A model generated the notes under the pieces. The model was not told where the DNA came from and made no database searches. It was given only the letters and a program-made list of their open reading frames with translations. A stretch of 64,000 nt of DNA from Desulforhabdus amnigena (GTDB lineage: Bacteria; Desulfobacterota; Syntrophobacteria; Syntrophobacterales; Syntrophobacteraceae): assembly GCF_027925305.1 (NCBI RefSeq), contig NZ_BSDR01000001.1, positions 2,507,001 through 2,571,000 on the forward strand. The letters are read 5' to 3'. Positions 1 through 8,176 of this stretch are shown here, one piece after another; the first letter of the stretch is position 1, and each line of letters starts with the position of its first letter. A program made the translations under genes and the position numbers.

Positions 1-2485
1 TAGCTGTCTTACAGATCCGGCATCCAGCGAAATGCTCCAATGGTTCCCCCAAAAGATGTTGTAGAATCGCCATAGGCCTGAAGAACATCTGCGTCCCTTC
101 CAGTAGATCCATCTCCAGGGTGGTTGCATCCAGTTCCCGCACATCGAGAAGGACTTCCCTGAGTGTGGCTCTTTTTTCTCCCTTTTTGGTTTTCTTAACG
201 AGCTGCTCCTCCAACCGATCCGACCAGCCGTCGAGGATGCTGCGCACCTCGAACGGGTTCAAACCGGACACGCGGTACGTGGCGCGCCGCTTGTCCGGCT
301 GCATGGTCCGCGTGGTAGACCGACGCACGTCTTCTATGGCCAAACCTTCAGGCAGATGCTGATTGAGTCCGGATTTGACGACAAGGGGATCGAGGCGCTC
401 CGTGAGAGTCAGCCGGGCCTCCGCCACGGTGCTCTCCATTCCGAGCGGCAGGGCATCGGCAAACGAAAGCTTCACATGCGGATGAAATCCCTTGGAATAG
501 GCCGCAGGAAGTCCTGCCCTCCGCACGGCACGACTGAAAGCCTGTGCGACTTCAAGCTGCCCAAAGAAACGGGCTTTCCCCAGCTTGGAGTAGCGGAAGC
601 GGTACGGAAACCCTTCGTCCGTCCCTGGACTTTGAGATTTCCCAGGTCCCGCTGTGAGAGGAATTTCGTCGCGGTGCAATCGAGGCTGAACCGTTTTATG
701 ATCACAAACTCCGCACAGGCTGCACCGGTCCCACCGGCAATCGGGGGTGGCTTCTTCGGCCAGGGCCTTCTCATATTCCTTCCACAAGAACCCTTTTTCC
801 ACACCTGAAGAGAGATGGTCCCACGGCAGGATTTCTTCCCGCGAGCGTTCGCGCTGGCTGTAAAAGGCAGGATCCATTCCCGTTTCCTCGAAAGCCCGGT
901 CCCAGAGATCCCGGCGAAAAAGCTCCGTCCAACCGTCAAAGCGCACTCCCAGTTCCCACGCACGCTTCAGGGTTTTCCCCAGACGTCGGTCCCCACGAGC
1001 AAAAACGCCTTCCAAAATGCTGTGGTCCGGATGATGCCATTTCAAGCGCAATCCCGGTTTTTTCAGCCGCACCTTCAGCTCTCCAAGACGGCTTTCTACA
1101 GCCTCCTTAGGAATCTGCGGGGCCCATTGAAAAGGCGTTTGGGGTTTTGGGACAAAGGTCGAAACGGAAACATTGACGGAAGACTTGGAAGGTTTGGCGA
1201 GGGACCACACTTTCATACAAAGTTCTACGAGGGCATCCAGGTCCGCCTCGGTTTCCGTAGGCAGGCCCGTCATGAAATAAAGCTTTATGAGGCGCCATCC
1301 CAGCCCAAAGGCGCTCTCGGCTGCGGCCAATAGGTCCTCTTCAAGGATCCCCTTATTGATCACGCGGCGCAGCCGATCGCTTCCTGCCTCAGGGGCGAGA
1401 GTGAAGCCGGTCTTTCGCACCTTCCGAATCAATTCCATGAGTTCCGGCGTCAGGGTCCCGACGCGCATGGACGGAAAGGAGACCGCTACCTTTTCGTTCG
1501 CAAACCGCTCCATGAGAGCTGCAAGCAACGGCTGGATCCGGCAATAATCCCCCGTACTCAACGACAGGAGCGACAACTCTTCGAATCCACTGTTGGCAAG
1601 AGCTTTCTCGGCACAATCCAACAGGACCTGCGGGCTCCGTTCGCGGACCGGCCTGTAAATGAAGCTTGCCTGGCAAAAGCGACACCCCCGCGTACAACCG
1701 CGGGCAATCTCGAGCCCCAACCGATTGTGTACGATATCCAGCATGGGCACCAGAGGGCGTTCCGGTATAGGAGCGTCGTCATCCAAATCCAGAATCAAAC
1801 GTTTTCTGACAGAAGTATAATCGCTAAAGCGGGGTTCCACGGCAGCAATAACGCCATCGGAACGATACGATATATCAAAAAAGGAGGGCACATATATTCC
1901 CTCGATTCTTCGAATGTTTTCCAGAAATTCCTGTCGAGTCCCCTTCGATGCCTTCCATTTTTCGAAAGCATCTACCAGCTCCACCAGCACCTCTTCGGCT
2001 TCCCCCAAAACAAAAAAATCGAAAAATTCCGCTATAGGCTCGGGATTGAAAGCACAAGGTCCACCGCCGATGACCCAAGGGTGCTCCAGGTTCCGGTCCC
2101 TGGCTTCAAGAGGAATCCCCCCCAGATCCAAAATCGTCAGGATATTGCTATAGCTCAGCTCGTACTGAAGACTGAACCCCACAAAGTCAAATTCATCAAG
2201 GGGATGCTCGCTCTCTACTCCGCCAAGCGGCTCGGCCAGCTCTCTCAACCTGCTCTCGAAATCCTGCCAGGGCGCATACACCCGGTCCGCCATGACATGC
2301 TCCATCCCGTTCAAAACATGGTAGAGCAATCGCAGGCCCAGATGGCTCAACCCCACTTCATAGACATCGGGAAATGCCAGCGCAAACCGCACACGGGCCT
2401 CATCGAAACTCTTTCGATAAGCGTTGATTTCCCCCCCGATATAGCGCCCCGGCTTTTCGATGCCGTACAAGGACCTTTCCAACAT
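1..2485 (-). CDS. Radical SAM protein fused to DUF2344 (TIGR03960/TIGR03936 type), 3' end outside window
   Basis: The minus-strand frame from the ATG at 2485 stays open to base 1, so at least 828 codons are present and the C-terminus is missing. A GGAG lies nine bases upstream of the ATG. The N-terminal third has the family's FPDVYEVGLSHLG-type opening. The radical SAM cluster motif CTRGCRFC follows at residues 264-271 (Cys264, 268, 271). After it come a TIM-barrel-like stretch, a CSLCGVC cluster near base 700 (about residue 590), and then DUF2344 (FRYSKLGKARFFGQ onward). Proteins of this architecture are conserved in anaerobes and their reaction is not firmly established; DUF2344-only relatives sit beside ribosomal or RNase genes. 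It lies 160 bases downstream of the cysteine-desulfurase-like gene on the same strand, and the two may be co-transcribed. Confidence 0.9.
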   Translation of the reverse strand, partial: MLERSLYGIEKPGRYIGGEINAYRKSFDEARVRFALAFPDVYEVGLSHLGLRLLYHVLNGMEHVMADRVYAPWQDFESRLRELAEPLGGVESEHPLDEFDFVGFSLQYELSYSNILTILDLGGIPLEARDRNLEHPWVIGGGPCAFNPEPIAEFFDFFVLGEAEEVLVELVDAFEKWKASKGTRQEFLENIRRIEGIYVPSFFDISYRSDGVIAAVEPRFSDYTSVRKRLILDLDDDAPIPERPLVPMLDIVHNRLGLEIARGCTRGCRFCQASFIYRPVRERSPQVLLDCAEKALANSGFEELSLLSLSTGDYCRIQPLLAALMERFANEKVAVSFPSMRVGTLTPELMELIRKVRKTGFTLAPEAGSDRLRRVINKGILEEDLLAAAESAFGLGWRLIKLYFMTGLPTETEADLDALVELCMKVWSLAKPSKSSVNVSVSTFVPKPQTPFQWAPQIPKEAVESRLGELKVRLKKPGLRLKWHHPDHSILEGVFARGDRRLGKTLKRAWELGVRFDGWTELFRRDLWDRAFEETGMDPAFYSQRERSREEILPWDHLSSGVEKGFLWKEYEKALAEEATPDCRWDRCSLCGVCDHKTVQPRLHRDEIPLTAGPGKSQSPGTDEGFPYRFRYSKLGKARFFGQLEVAQAFSRAVRRAGLPAAYSKGFHPHVKLSFADALPLGMESTVAEARLTLTERLDPLVVKSGLNQHLPEGLAIEDVRRSTTRTMQPDKRRATYRVSGLNPFEVRSILDGWSDRLEEQLVKKTKKGEKRATLREVLLDVRELDATTLEMDLLEGTQMFFRPMAILQHLLGEPLEHFAGCRICKTA

Positions 2486-2647
2486 AAACCAAAACTCCAA
2501 ACTTCTGGAAAACGCCTGAAAACCCTCCCAGCCTCTTTTTTCAAGAGAGACGCCTCACCCTCATTTCCCACGAAAAAACCGAGACCATTGGGAATGTCCG
2601 GGTCGGAAGCTTCTTTGAAATGAACTTTCAGACCATCTTCAAATCAA

Positions 2648-3817
2648 CTATGCCCGCTTGTACAAAGGAGACATGGCCCGCAGCATAGTCACCACGTGAG
2701 AGAGAGTATCCACGGCCTGTTGAACTTCTTCTTCCGTGTTTTCCTCCCCCAGGGTAAAAAGCAATGTGCCCAGCGCTTCTCCGCCCAAAGCGCCCATGGC
2801 TTCCAGCACGTGAGATGCCTTGGCGGTGATGGACATACAGGCCGAAGCCCCTGCCACACTGATCCCACGCAAATCCATATGCAGCAGCAACGCCTCACCC
2901 TCAACGAAACGGATGGAAACATTCACAAGGCCGGGGATATGCTCTTCCGGATGCCCATTGAACTTGATCTGATCGACATGGTCGGCAATCCCCTTTCGAA
3001 GCAGATCTTCTAAATGCTTACAAGTCGCCATGCGGTGAGGCAGATTCTGCAGGGCCAACTCCGCCGCCTTGCCCATTCCAACGATACCGGCAACATTCTC
3101 GGTTCCCGTACGGCGTCCGTCTTCCTGTCCGCCACCGTGAAAGAGAGGCCATAGCTGGACCCCCTTTTTGCAATAGAGCGCTCCGGTACCCTTGGGGCCT
3201 CCAAACTGGCTCGCAGCAAAGCTGAAGAGATCAACGCCCAGGTCCCTGACATCCACGGGAATGCGCCCTACCGAAGCGACGGCATCGGAATGGAACGGAA
3301 TTCCCTTTTCTTTTGTATAATAAGCAATTTCTTTCAACGGCTGAATGGTGCCCACTTCATTGTTGGCATGCATGATGGAAACCAGGGCGGTATCCTCGCG
3401 CAGAGCCTTTTTCACATCCCCGGGATTCACCTGCCCGTAGGAATCGACGGGTATTTCAGTGACTTCGAACCCAAACCGTTCGAGCGCCTTGGCAGAATAC
3501 AATACAGAATAATGTTCCACTGCGGAAACGACGATGTGCCTTTTTTCCTTCATCCTATGGAAAGCCGTTCCCTTGATGGCAAGATTGTTGGATTCCGTCC
3601 CACAAGAAGTGAAAATGATCTCTTCTGGCTCGGCCCCGACCAAGCGGGCCACCTGTTCCCGGCTCTTGAAAAGAGCTTCCTGAGGTTCTTCGCCATCGTG
3701 ATGAATGCTCGCCGGATTTCCAAAATACTCTCGCAGGAAAGGCTCCATAGCTTCCACGACTTCCGGAGCCACAGGGGTTCCCGCAATATGATCCATATAG
3801 ATCCGCTTGTTCTCCAT
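2648..3817 (-). CDS. Cysteine desulfurase-like (NifS/IscS family) class V aminotransferase, PLP lysine replaced
   Basis: The 389-residue protein begins MENKRIYMDHIAGTPV. I chose the ATG at 3817 because GGAGG stands eleven bases before it; an in-frame ATG at 3886 would add 23 unlikely residues. NifS/IscS enzymes remove sulfur from cysteine for Fe-S cluster and thiolation pathways. Family marks seen here are the EH pair in VSAVEHYSVL, the PLP-contacting Asp in HSDAV, and a cysteine loop GASACMSI. However, the segment that normally reads SAHK-x-x-GPKG reads AASQFGGPKG: the codons at 3206-3211 give Ser203-Gln204 where His-Lys is expected, so the lysine that forms the Schiff base with PLP is absent. 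The rest of the fold looks intact. It may work as a scaffold or sulfur-relay protein, or use PLP without a covalent bond, as reported for the archaeal Archaeoglobus fulgidus IscS, which has Asp there. Confidence 0.9.
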   Translation of the reverse strand: MENKRIYMDHIAGTPVAPEVVEAMEPFLREYFGNPASIHHDGEEPQEALFKSREQVARLVGAEPEEIIFTSCGTESNNLAIKGTAFHRMKEKRHIVVSAVEHYSVLYSAKALERFGFEVTEIPVDSYGQVNPGDVKKALREDTALVSIMHANNEVGTIQPLKEIAYYTKEKGIPFHSDAVASVGRIPVDVRDLGVDLFSFAASQFGGPKGTGALYCKKGVQLWPLFHGGGQEDGRRTGTENVAGIVGMGKAAELALQNLPHRMATCKHLEDLLRKGIADHVDQIKFNGHPEEHIPGLVNVSIRFVEGEALLLHMDLRGISVAGASACMSITAKASHVLEAMGALGGEALGTLLFTLGEENTEEEVQQAVDTLSHVVTMLRAMSPLYKRA

Positions 3818-3845
3818 TTGACCCAATTCCTCCATTTCTCTTCTT

Positions 3846-4067
3846 CTATAAACTCCAATATAGACAAAAACTGAAAAATCTTTCATTCAGCCACGAGACA
3901 AAATCGGGATAGCACCAAAAAGCCCAAAACATTCGTTTATACTTTTCACACTCAAAAAGAGTCAACAGAAAAGCACCGACATGTGTTTGACGCCCGCAAG
4001 CTCTGCGGATCCAATGCACCGAAGCCAACCCGCTGCGATTCCATGCGATGTAAGAACCGGGTTCCAT
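3846..4067 (-). CDS. Possible 73-codon small ORF upstream of the desulfurase-like gene
   Basis: An ATG at 4067 follows AAGGAG with good spacing, and the frame stays open to a stop 28 bases before the desulfurase-like start. The predicted peptide (MEPGSYIAWNRSG...) is rich in Trp, Cys and Phe and resembles no family I know. The strong ribosome site is the only argument for it. It may be a leader peptide or chance. The rest of the 3887-4227 interval shows nothing else recognisable. Confidence 0.25.
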   Translation of the reverse strand: MEPGSYIAWNRSGLASVHWIRRACGRQTHVGAFLLTLFECEKYKRMFWAFWCYPDFVSWLNERFFSFCLYWSL

Positions 4068-4227
4068 AGATTTCTCCTTGCAATCTTTTCTTGAGCATGC
4101 TAAGCAATATGCGATTTTTCGGCGATTCAGGATAGGCTTGATAACCTGGAACTTTTTAGGGAAATCGGATGTTTGGCACCAGGGTATGGCCATACCACAT
4201 CTCGAACTGGAATTAGGAGGAAAGATT

Positions 4228-4530
4228 ATGAAGGTATTTTTGGGTGGGGTTGTTGCAGCATTTTTGGGTCTTATCGGTATTTTGATTTTTTTTGGCCCGT
4301 TCCTGCATCTTTTGGCGGGCGCTTTGCCGTTGATGCTCTTGCTCGGCGGTGCTATGGCCGCATATCTTGGCTATGACGAAGTAAAAGACAAGATCCCGTT
4401 CCCCAAGAACAAGCCGTCCGAAGAATCAGAAGCCGGTTCTGAAAGTACTTACAAGGCAGAAGCTGAAAAATACAAGCAAGAAGCCGAAAGACTGAAAGCC
4501 GAACTCGAAAAAACCAAGGCTGAGAGCTAG
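4228..4530 (+). CDS. Small membrane protein with C-terminal coiled coil
   Basis: The gene encodes 100 residues from an ATG preceded by AGGAGG at eight bases, which decides this start over an ATG 150 bases upstream. Residues 1-47 form two closely spaced hydrophobic segments (VFLGGVVAAFLGLIGILIFF and a Leu/Ala/Gly-rich second segment). Residues 50-100 are charged and heptad-like, rich in Glu, Lys and Ala, as in a coiled coil. It stands alone, ahead of a strong terminator. I do not recognise a characterised family; a small envelope or stress protein is the best description. Confidence 0.75.
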   Translation: MKVFLGGVVAAFLGLIGILIFFGPFLHLLAGALPLMLLLGGAMAAYLGYDEVKDKIPFPKNKPSEESEAGSESTYKAEAEKYKQEAERLKAELEKTKAES

Positions 4531-4570
4531 GATTTATCCTTACATTTCATTTTATCGCATTCATATGGAA

Positions 4571-4601
4571 GCCGCCTCTTTTTCATTGAGGCGGCTTTTT
4601 T
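4571..4601 (+). terminator. Rho-independent terminator of the small membrane protein gene
   Basis: GCCGCCTC (4571-4578) pairs with GAGGCGGC (4588-4595) across a nine-base loop, followed by six T. It ends the plus-strand transcript and faces the convergent polA gene. Confidence 0.9.
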
Positions 4602-4619
4602 GGCTTCTATTTCCCCTCC

Positions 4620-7343
4620 TCACGGATGAGCCAGCGTCCAGTTTTCCCCCCAGCCCATATCGACTTTGAGGGGCACACGGAGCTCCCAGACATTTTCCAT
4701 TTTTTCCCGAATCAGGTTCCTGACGACATCGAGTTCTTTCATGGGAACCTCGAAAACCAGTTCGTCATGCACCTGTAAAAGCATCTTCGCCTTGAATCCA
4801 CTCTTCTCCAGAGCCCCATGAATATCGATCATGGCTTTTTTTATCAGATCCGCCGCGGTTCCCTGAATGGGAGTATTGATGGCCAGACGCTCTCCCTGCT
4901 GCCTCAGGGTATAATTGCGACTCTGCAGTTCCGGAATGGACCGCCTTCTTCCCAGGAGCGTTTCGCAATACCCCCGCTGACGCGTTTCCTCGATCAGCCG
5001 TTCGATATACCGTTTCACTCCCCGGTACCGGTCGAAATAGCGATCTATGGAAGCTTTCGCCAGTTTGTTGCTGATCCCGAGCCGGCGCGCCAGTCCGAAG
5101 GCTCCCATGCCATAGATGATTCCGAAATTGATCGTCTTCGCCTGCCGCCTCATTTCGGGAGTGACCTCATGCGGAGGAATGTTGAACATTTCGGCGGCGG
5201 TCCGCCGGTGTATATCGGCTCCCGCATGAAAGGCTTCCACAAGGTGTTCGTCCCGGCTGTAGTGCGCCAGTATGCGCAATTCAATTTGCGAGTAGTCCGC
5301 AGAAAGGAGCACATGCCCCGGTGGAGCCACAAAAGCCTCACGGATTTTCCTGCCTTCTTCCGTCCGGATGGGAATATTTTGAAGGTTGGGGTCTGAACTG
5401 CTGAGCCGGCCGGTGGCGGTGACGGTCTGGTTGTAAGAAGTGTGAATGCGCCCCGTCTCGGGATGCACCAGCTTGATGAGTGAGTCCGCATAGGTTCCCT
5501 TCAGCTTCGCCAGGGTCCGATAATTGAGGATGTGCTCGACGACGGGATGTTCTCCCGCCAGTTCCTCCAGCACATTCACATCCGTGGAAGGACCGGTTTT
5601 CGTCTTTTTCACCACTCTGAGACCCAATTTTTCGAAAAGAATATAAGCCAGCTGTTTCGGGGACTGGATATTGAATTCCTCTTTGGCCAGGTCATAAATT
5701 ATGGCCGCTTCACGGTCCAACGCCTTTTCAAAATCGACGGAAAGCGTTTCGAGCCTTTGAACATCCACCAGGATGCCCTGGTATTCCATCCTGGCAAGAA
5801 CCTCTATGAGGGGCAGCTCCAGGGATACATAAAGATCTTCGAACCCCTCTTCCTTCAGTTTGCGTTTGAGGATGGGCACGAGCCGCCAAGTCGTCTCGGC
5901 ATCCTCACAGGCATACTCGGCGGCGACATCCACCGACACTTCTGCAAAACCTATTTGAGACTTCCCCTTGCCCGTCACCTCCTGGTAGGAAATCATGTTT
6001 TCCCCGAGATGCTCCGCTGCGATGCGATCCAGGCTGTGCGAATGCTTGCCTGGGTCGAGCAGGTAACTGGCCACCATCGTGTCAAATACGATTCCCTTCA
6101 AATCTATGCCGTGCCGTTTGAAGACCACCCACTCGTACTTGATGTTTTGACCGACCTTTCCGGGTTTTTCTCCACTCAGAACCGACGCCAGGGCTTTCAA
6201 TACAACTTTTTCGGAAAGCTGGTTTCCCGCCTCCTTTCCCGAGTGGTTGAGGGGGATGTAACAGGCATGGTGGTCGGCATGGCTCAACGCCACTCCCACC
6301 AGTTCCGCCCGCATGGGGTCCCTGGAAGTGGTTTCAAGATCGATGGAAAAACAGTCGAGCGCTTTGATTTCTTCCATCAATCGGAACAGATCTTTCTCAT
6401 CTCGAATGATCTTGTCCCTGCGGAGGCTTTCAGTACCTTCACCCGCAGTATTCGAAGAAACCTCCTGGAAATCTTCCCACGACTGCCGAAGAGTCTCCAG
6501 AAGATTCTTAAAATCCAGCTCTTCGTAAAGCTTGAACAGCTCGGACTTCATGGGCTCACCGGCTACGAAGGAATCGATTTCACGGGACAGGGGCACATCT
6601 TCCTTAAAAGAGACCAGTTGCCTGGAAAGATAGGCCAATTCTCGATTCTCTTGCAGTTTTTTGCGCACCGAAGGTGGAGAGACTTCTTCCAGATGAGCGT
6701 ACAATCCATCCAGGGTTTCCCATTGCTGGAGCAGCTTCTGCGCCGTCTTGTCCCCAACCCCCTTCACGCCGGGCACATTGTCGGAGCTGTCTCCCACCAA
6801 AGCCAGGTAATCCCCCATCCGCCGGGGCTCCACTCCGAATTTTTCCTTCACCTCGTCTTCCGTGAAGACCCTGTCCTTCTGAGTGTCCCACTGCCGGATG
6901 AACGGGCTTTCAATCAACTGGTGCAGATCCTTGTCGCCGGAAACAATGACCACTTCCAACCCCTGATCCCTCCCCCAGTGCGCGAGGGTCGCGATGAGGT
7001 CATCGGCTTCATAGCCCAGCATCTCCATCTGGGGAATGCCGTGGAACCGGACCAGGTTCTTGATGTATGGAACCTGCACAATGAGGTCCTCTGGCATCTT
7101 CTGGCGTGTCGCCTTGTACGCTTCGTACATTTCATGGCGGAAGTTGGGGCCGGGGGCGTCAAATACGACGCAAATATAATCGGGCTTCCTTTCGCGAATG
7201 ACCTTGAGAAGCATCTGGGCAAATCCGTAGATGGCCTGAGTGGGCATGCCCTTGGCATTACTGAGACGCCCGATGGCGTAAAAAGCGCGATAGATGTAAG
7301 AACTCCCGTCGATGAGGTAAAAGCTCTTCTTTTCTTCCGTCAT
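4620..7343 (-). CDS. polA: DNA polymerase I
   Basis: The 907-residue protein starts at the ATG at 7343 (MTEEKKSFYLIDGSSYIYRA), one base after the stop of the upstream PP-loop gene, so the two are translationally coupled. Length matches full PolA. Three parts are visible: a 5' nuclease domain (about 1-290), a 3'-5' exonuclease domain with DLE at about residue 330 and YACED later on, so proofreading residues are retained, and the polymerase domain with DYSQIELR (about 680), the O-helix RRQAKTINFGIIYG (about 735, with the dNTP-selecting Phe) and QVHDELVFEVP near the end. It fills gaps after primer removal and excision repair. It is the last gene of the MoxR-VWA-TtcA-polA run. Confidence 0.98.
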   Translation of the reverse strand: MTEEKKSFYLIDGSSYIYRAFYAIGRLSNAKGMPTQAIYGFAQMLLKVIRERKPDYICVVFDAPGPNFRHEMYEAYKATRQKMPEDLIVQVPYIKNLVRFHGIPQMEMLGYEADDLIATLAHWGRDQGLEVVIVSGDKDLHQLIESPFIRQWDTQKDRVFTEDEVKEKFGVEPRRMGDYLALVGDSSDNVPGVKGVGDKTAQKLLQQWETLDGLYAHLEEVSPPSVRKKLQENRELAYLSRQLVSFKEDVPLSREIDSFVAGEPMKSELFKLYEELDFKNLLETLRQSWEDFQEVSSNTAGEGTESLRRDKIIRDEKDLFRLMEEIKALDCFSIDLETTSRDPMRAELVGVALSHADHHACYIPLNHSGKEAGNQLSEKVVLKALASVLSGEKPGKVGQNIKYEWVVFKRHGIDLKGIVFDTMVASYLLDPGKHSHSLDRIAAEHLGENMISYQEVTGKGKSQIGFAEVSVDVAAEYACEDAETTWRLVPILKRKLKEEGFEDLYVSLELPLIEVLARMEYQGILVDVQRLETLSVDFEKALDREAAIIYDLAKEEFNIQSPKQLAYILFEKLGLRVVKKTKTGPSTDVNVLEELAGEHPVVEHILNYRTLAKLKGTYADSLIKLVHPETGRIHTSYNQTVTATGRLSSSDPNLQNIPIRTEEGRKIREAFVAPPGHVLLSADYSQIELRILAHYSRDEHLVEAFHAGADIHRRTAAEMFNIPPHEVTPEMRRQAKTINFGIIYGMGAFGLARRLGISNKLAKASIDRYFDRYRGVKRYIERLIEETRQRGYCETLLGRRRSIPELQSRNYTLRQQGERLAINTPIQGTAADLIKKAMIDIHGALEKSGFKAKMLLQVHDELVFEVPMKELDVVRNLIREKMENVWELRVPLKVDMGWGENWTLAHP

Positions 7344-7344
7344 T

Positions 7345-8133
7345 TTATGATCCGTCTTTTTGCACAGCCAGTGTCTGCAGGAGGGTCGAAGACCCCGGCA
7401 TCGCATTCAAAGGGGGAGGCAAATATGCCAGGTTCACGTGACTCATGGCATGGAAAACGTTTCCACGCACCTTGGGACTTTTCCGATAGAGGGAATCCAG
7501 AAGGGTTCGAATTTCCATGCGCTTGTTTTTGTTTGAGGATGGGCAGCCATTGCGAATCACCGGAATATTCAATCTTCGACTCAGCCGCTCCACTTTCTCG
7601 GCCGGCACCAGGGCCAGGGGCCGAATGACCGTCACTTCGCCGTTGAAGAATTCCTGTTTGGGAAGCATCGCGGCCACCTGAGCTCCATAACAGATATTGA
7701 TGAAAAAGGTTTCAATGAAATCATCCTGGTTATGACCGAAAGCGAGCTTACGGCACCCCAGTTCGTGCGCTTTTTTGAAAAGAGTCGTTCGTCTGAGGCG
7801 GGCACAGAGGAAACACGGGTTTTCCCGGTTCTCGGGACCATGAGCCTTCACTCCGTGATCCGTTCGGATGATTTCGTGACGAAAACCCTCTCTCTTGAAA
7901 TAATCTTCCAGGAGACCCGCAGATTCCGTTTCGAAACCCGGATCCACATGGACGGCTACGAGATCGTAGCGGATGGGAAGCCTGGAAAGACGCTCCCTCA
8001 GCAACCACAGGAGGAGCATGCTGTCTTTGCCTCCCGAAACCGCCACAACAATGGTTTCTCCATCTTCAATCAAACCATAATGATGGATGGCCTTGCCCAC
8101 GAGGCGCCGCACTTCCTGATCGATAAATGCCAT
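7345..8133 (-). CDS. TtcA/TilS-type PP-loop tRNA-modifying ATPase (tRNA 2-thiocytidine family)
   Basis: The 262-residue protein starts at an ATG at 8133 behind AAAGGATTAAA; an in-frame ATG at 8247 would run into the upstream gene. It has the PP-loop SGGKDS near residue 33, then PCFLCARLRR (the CxxC typical of TtcA-like proteins) and GHNQDD(F)IET. These are marks of enzymes that adenylate a tRNA base and replace oxygen with sulfur, with an Fe-S cluster held by cysteines. A third cysteine follows in NGCPSSNK. Bona fide TtcA thiolates C32 of certain tRNAs, but the subfamily includes relatives with other or unknown targets, so I leave the symbol empty. It is one base from polA. Confidence 0.88.
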   Translation of the reverse strand: MAFIDQEVRRLVGKAIHHYGLIEDGETIVVAVSGGKDSMLLLWLLRERLSRLPIRYDLVAVHVDPGFETESAGLLEDYFKREGFRHEIIRTDHGVKAHGPENRENPCFLCARLRRTTLFKKAHELGCRKLAFGHNQDDFIETFFINICYGAQVAAMLPKQEFFNGEVTVIRPLALVPAEKVERLSRRLNIPVIRNGCPSSNKNKRMEIRTLLDSLYRKSPKVRGNVFHAMSHVNLAYLPPPLNAMPGSSTLLQTLAVQKDGS

Positions 8134-8176
8134 TTTAATCCTTTGCAACTCCCGGAAAAATGGTTCGATATCCAAA

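Noticed and set aside
5532-7628. 698-codon plus-strand ORF
   Set aside because: It lies antisense to polA, which has every catalytic motif; the antisense peptide resembles nothing.
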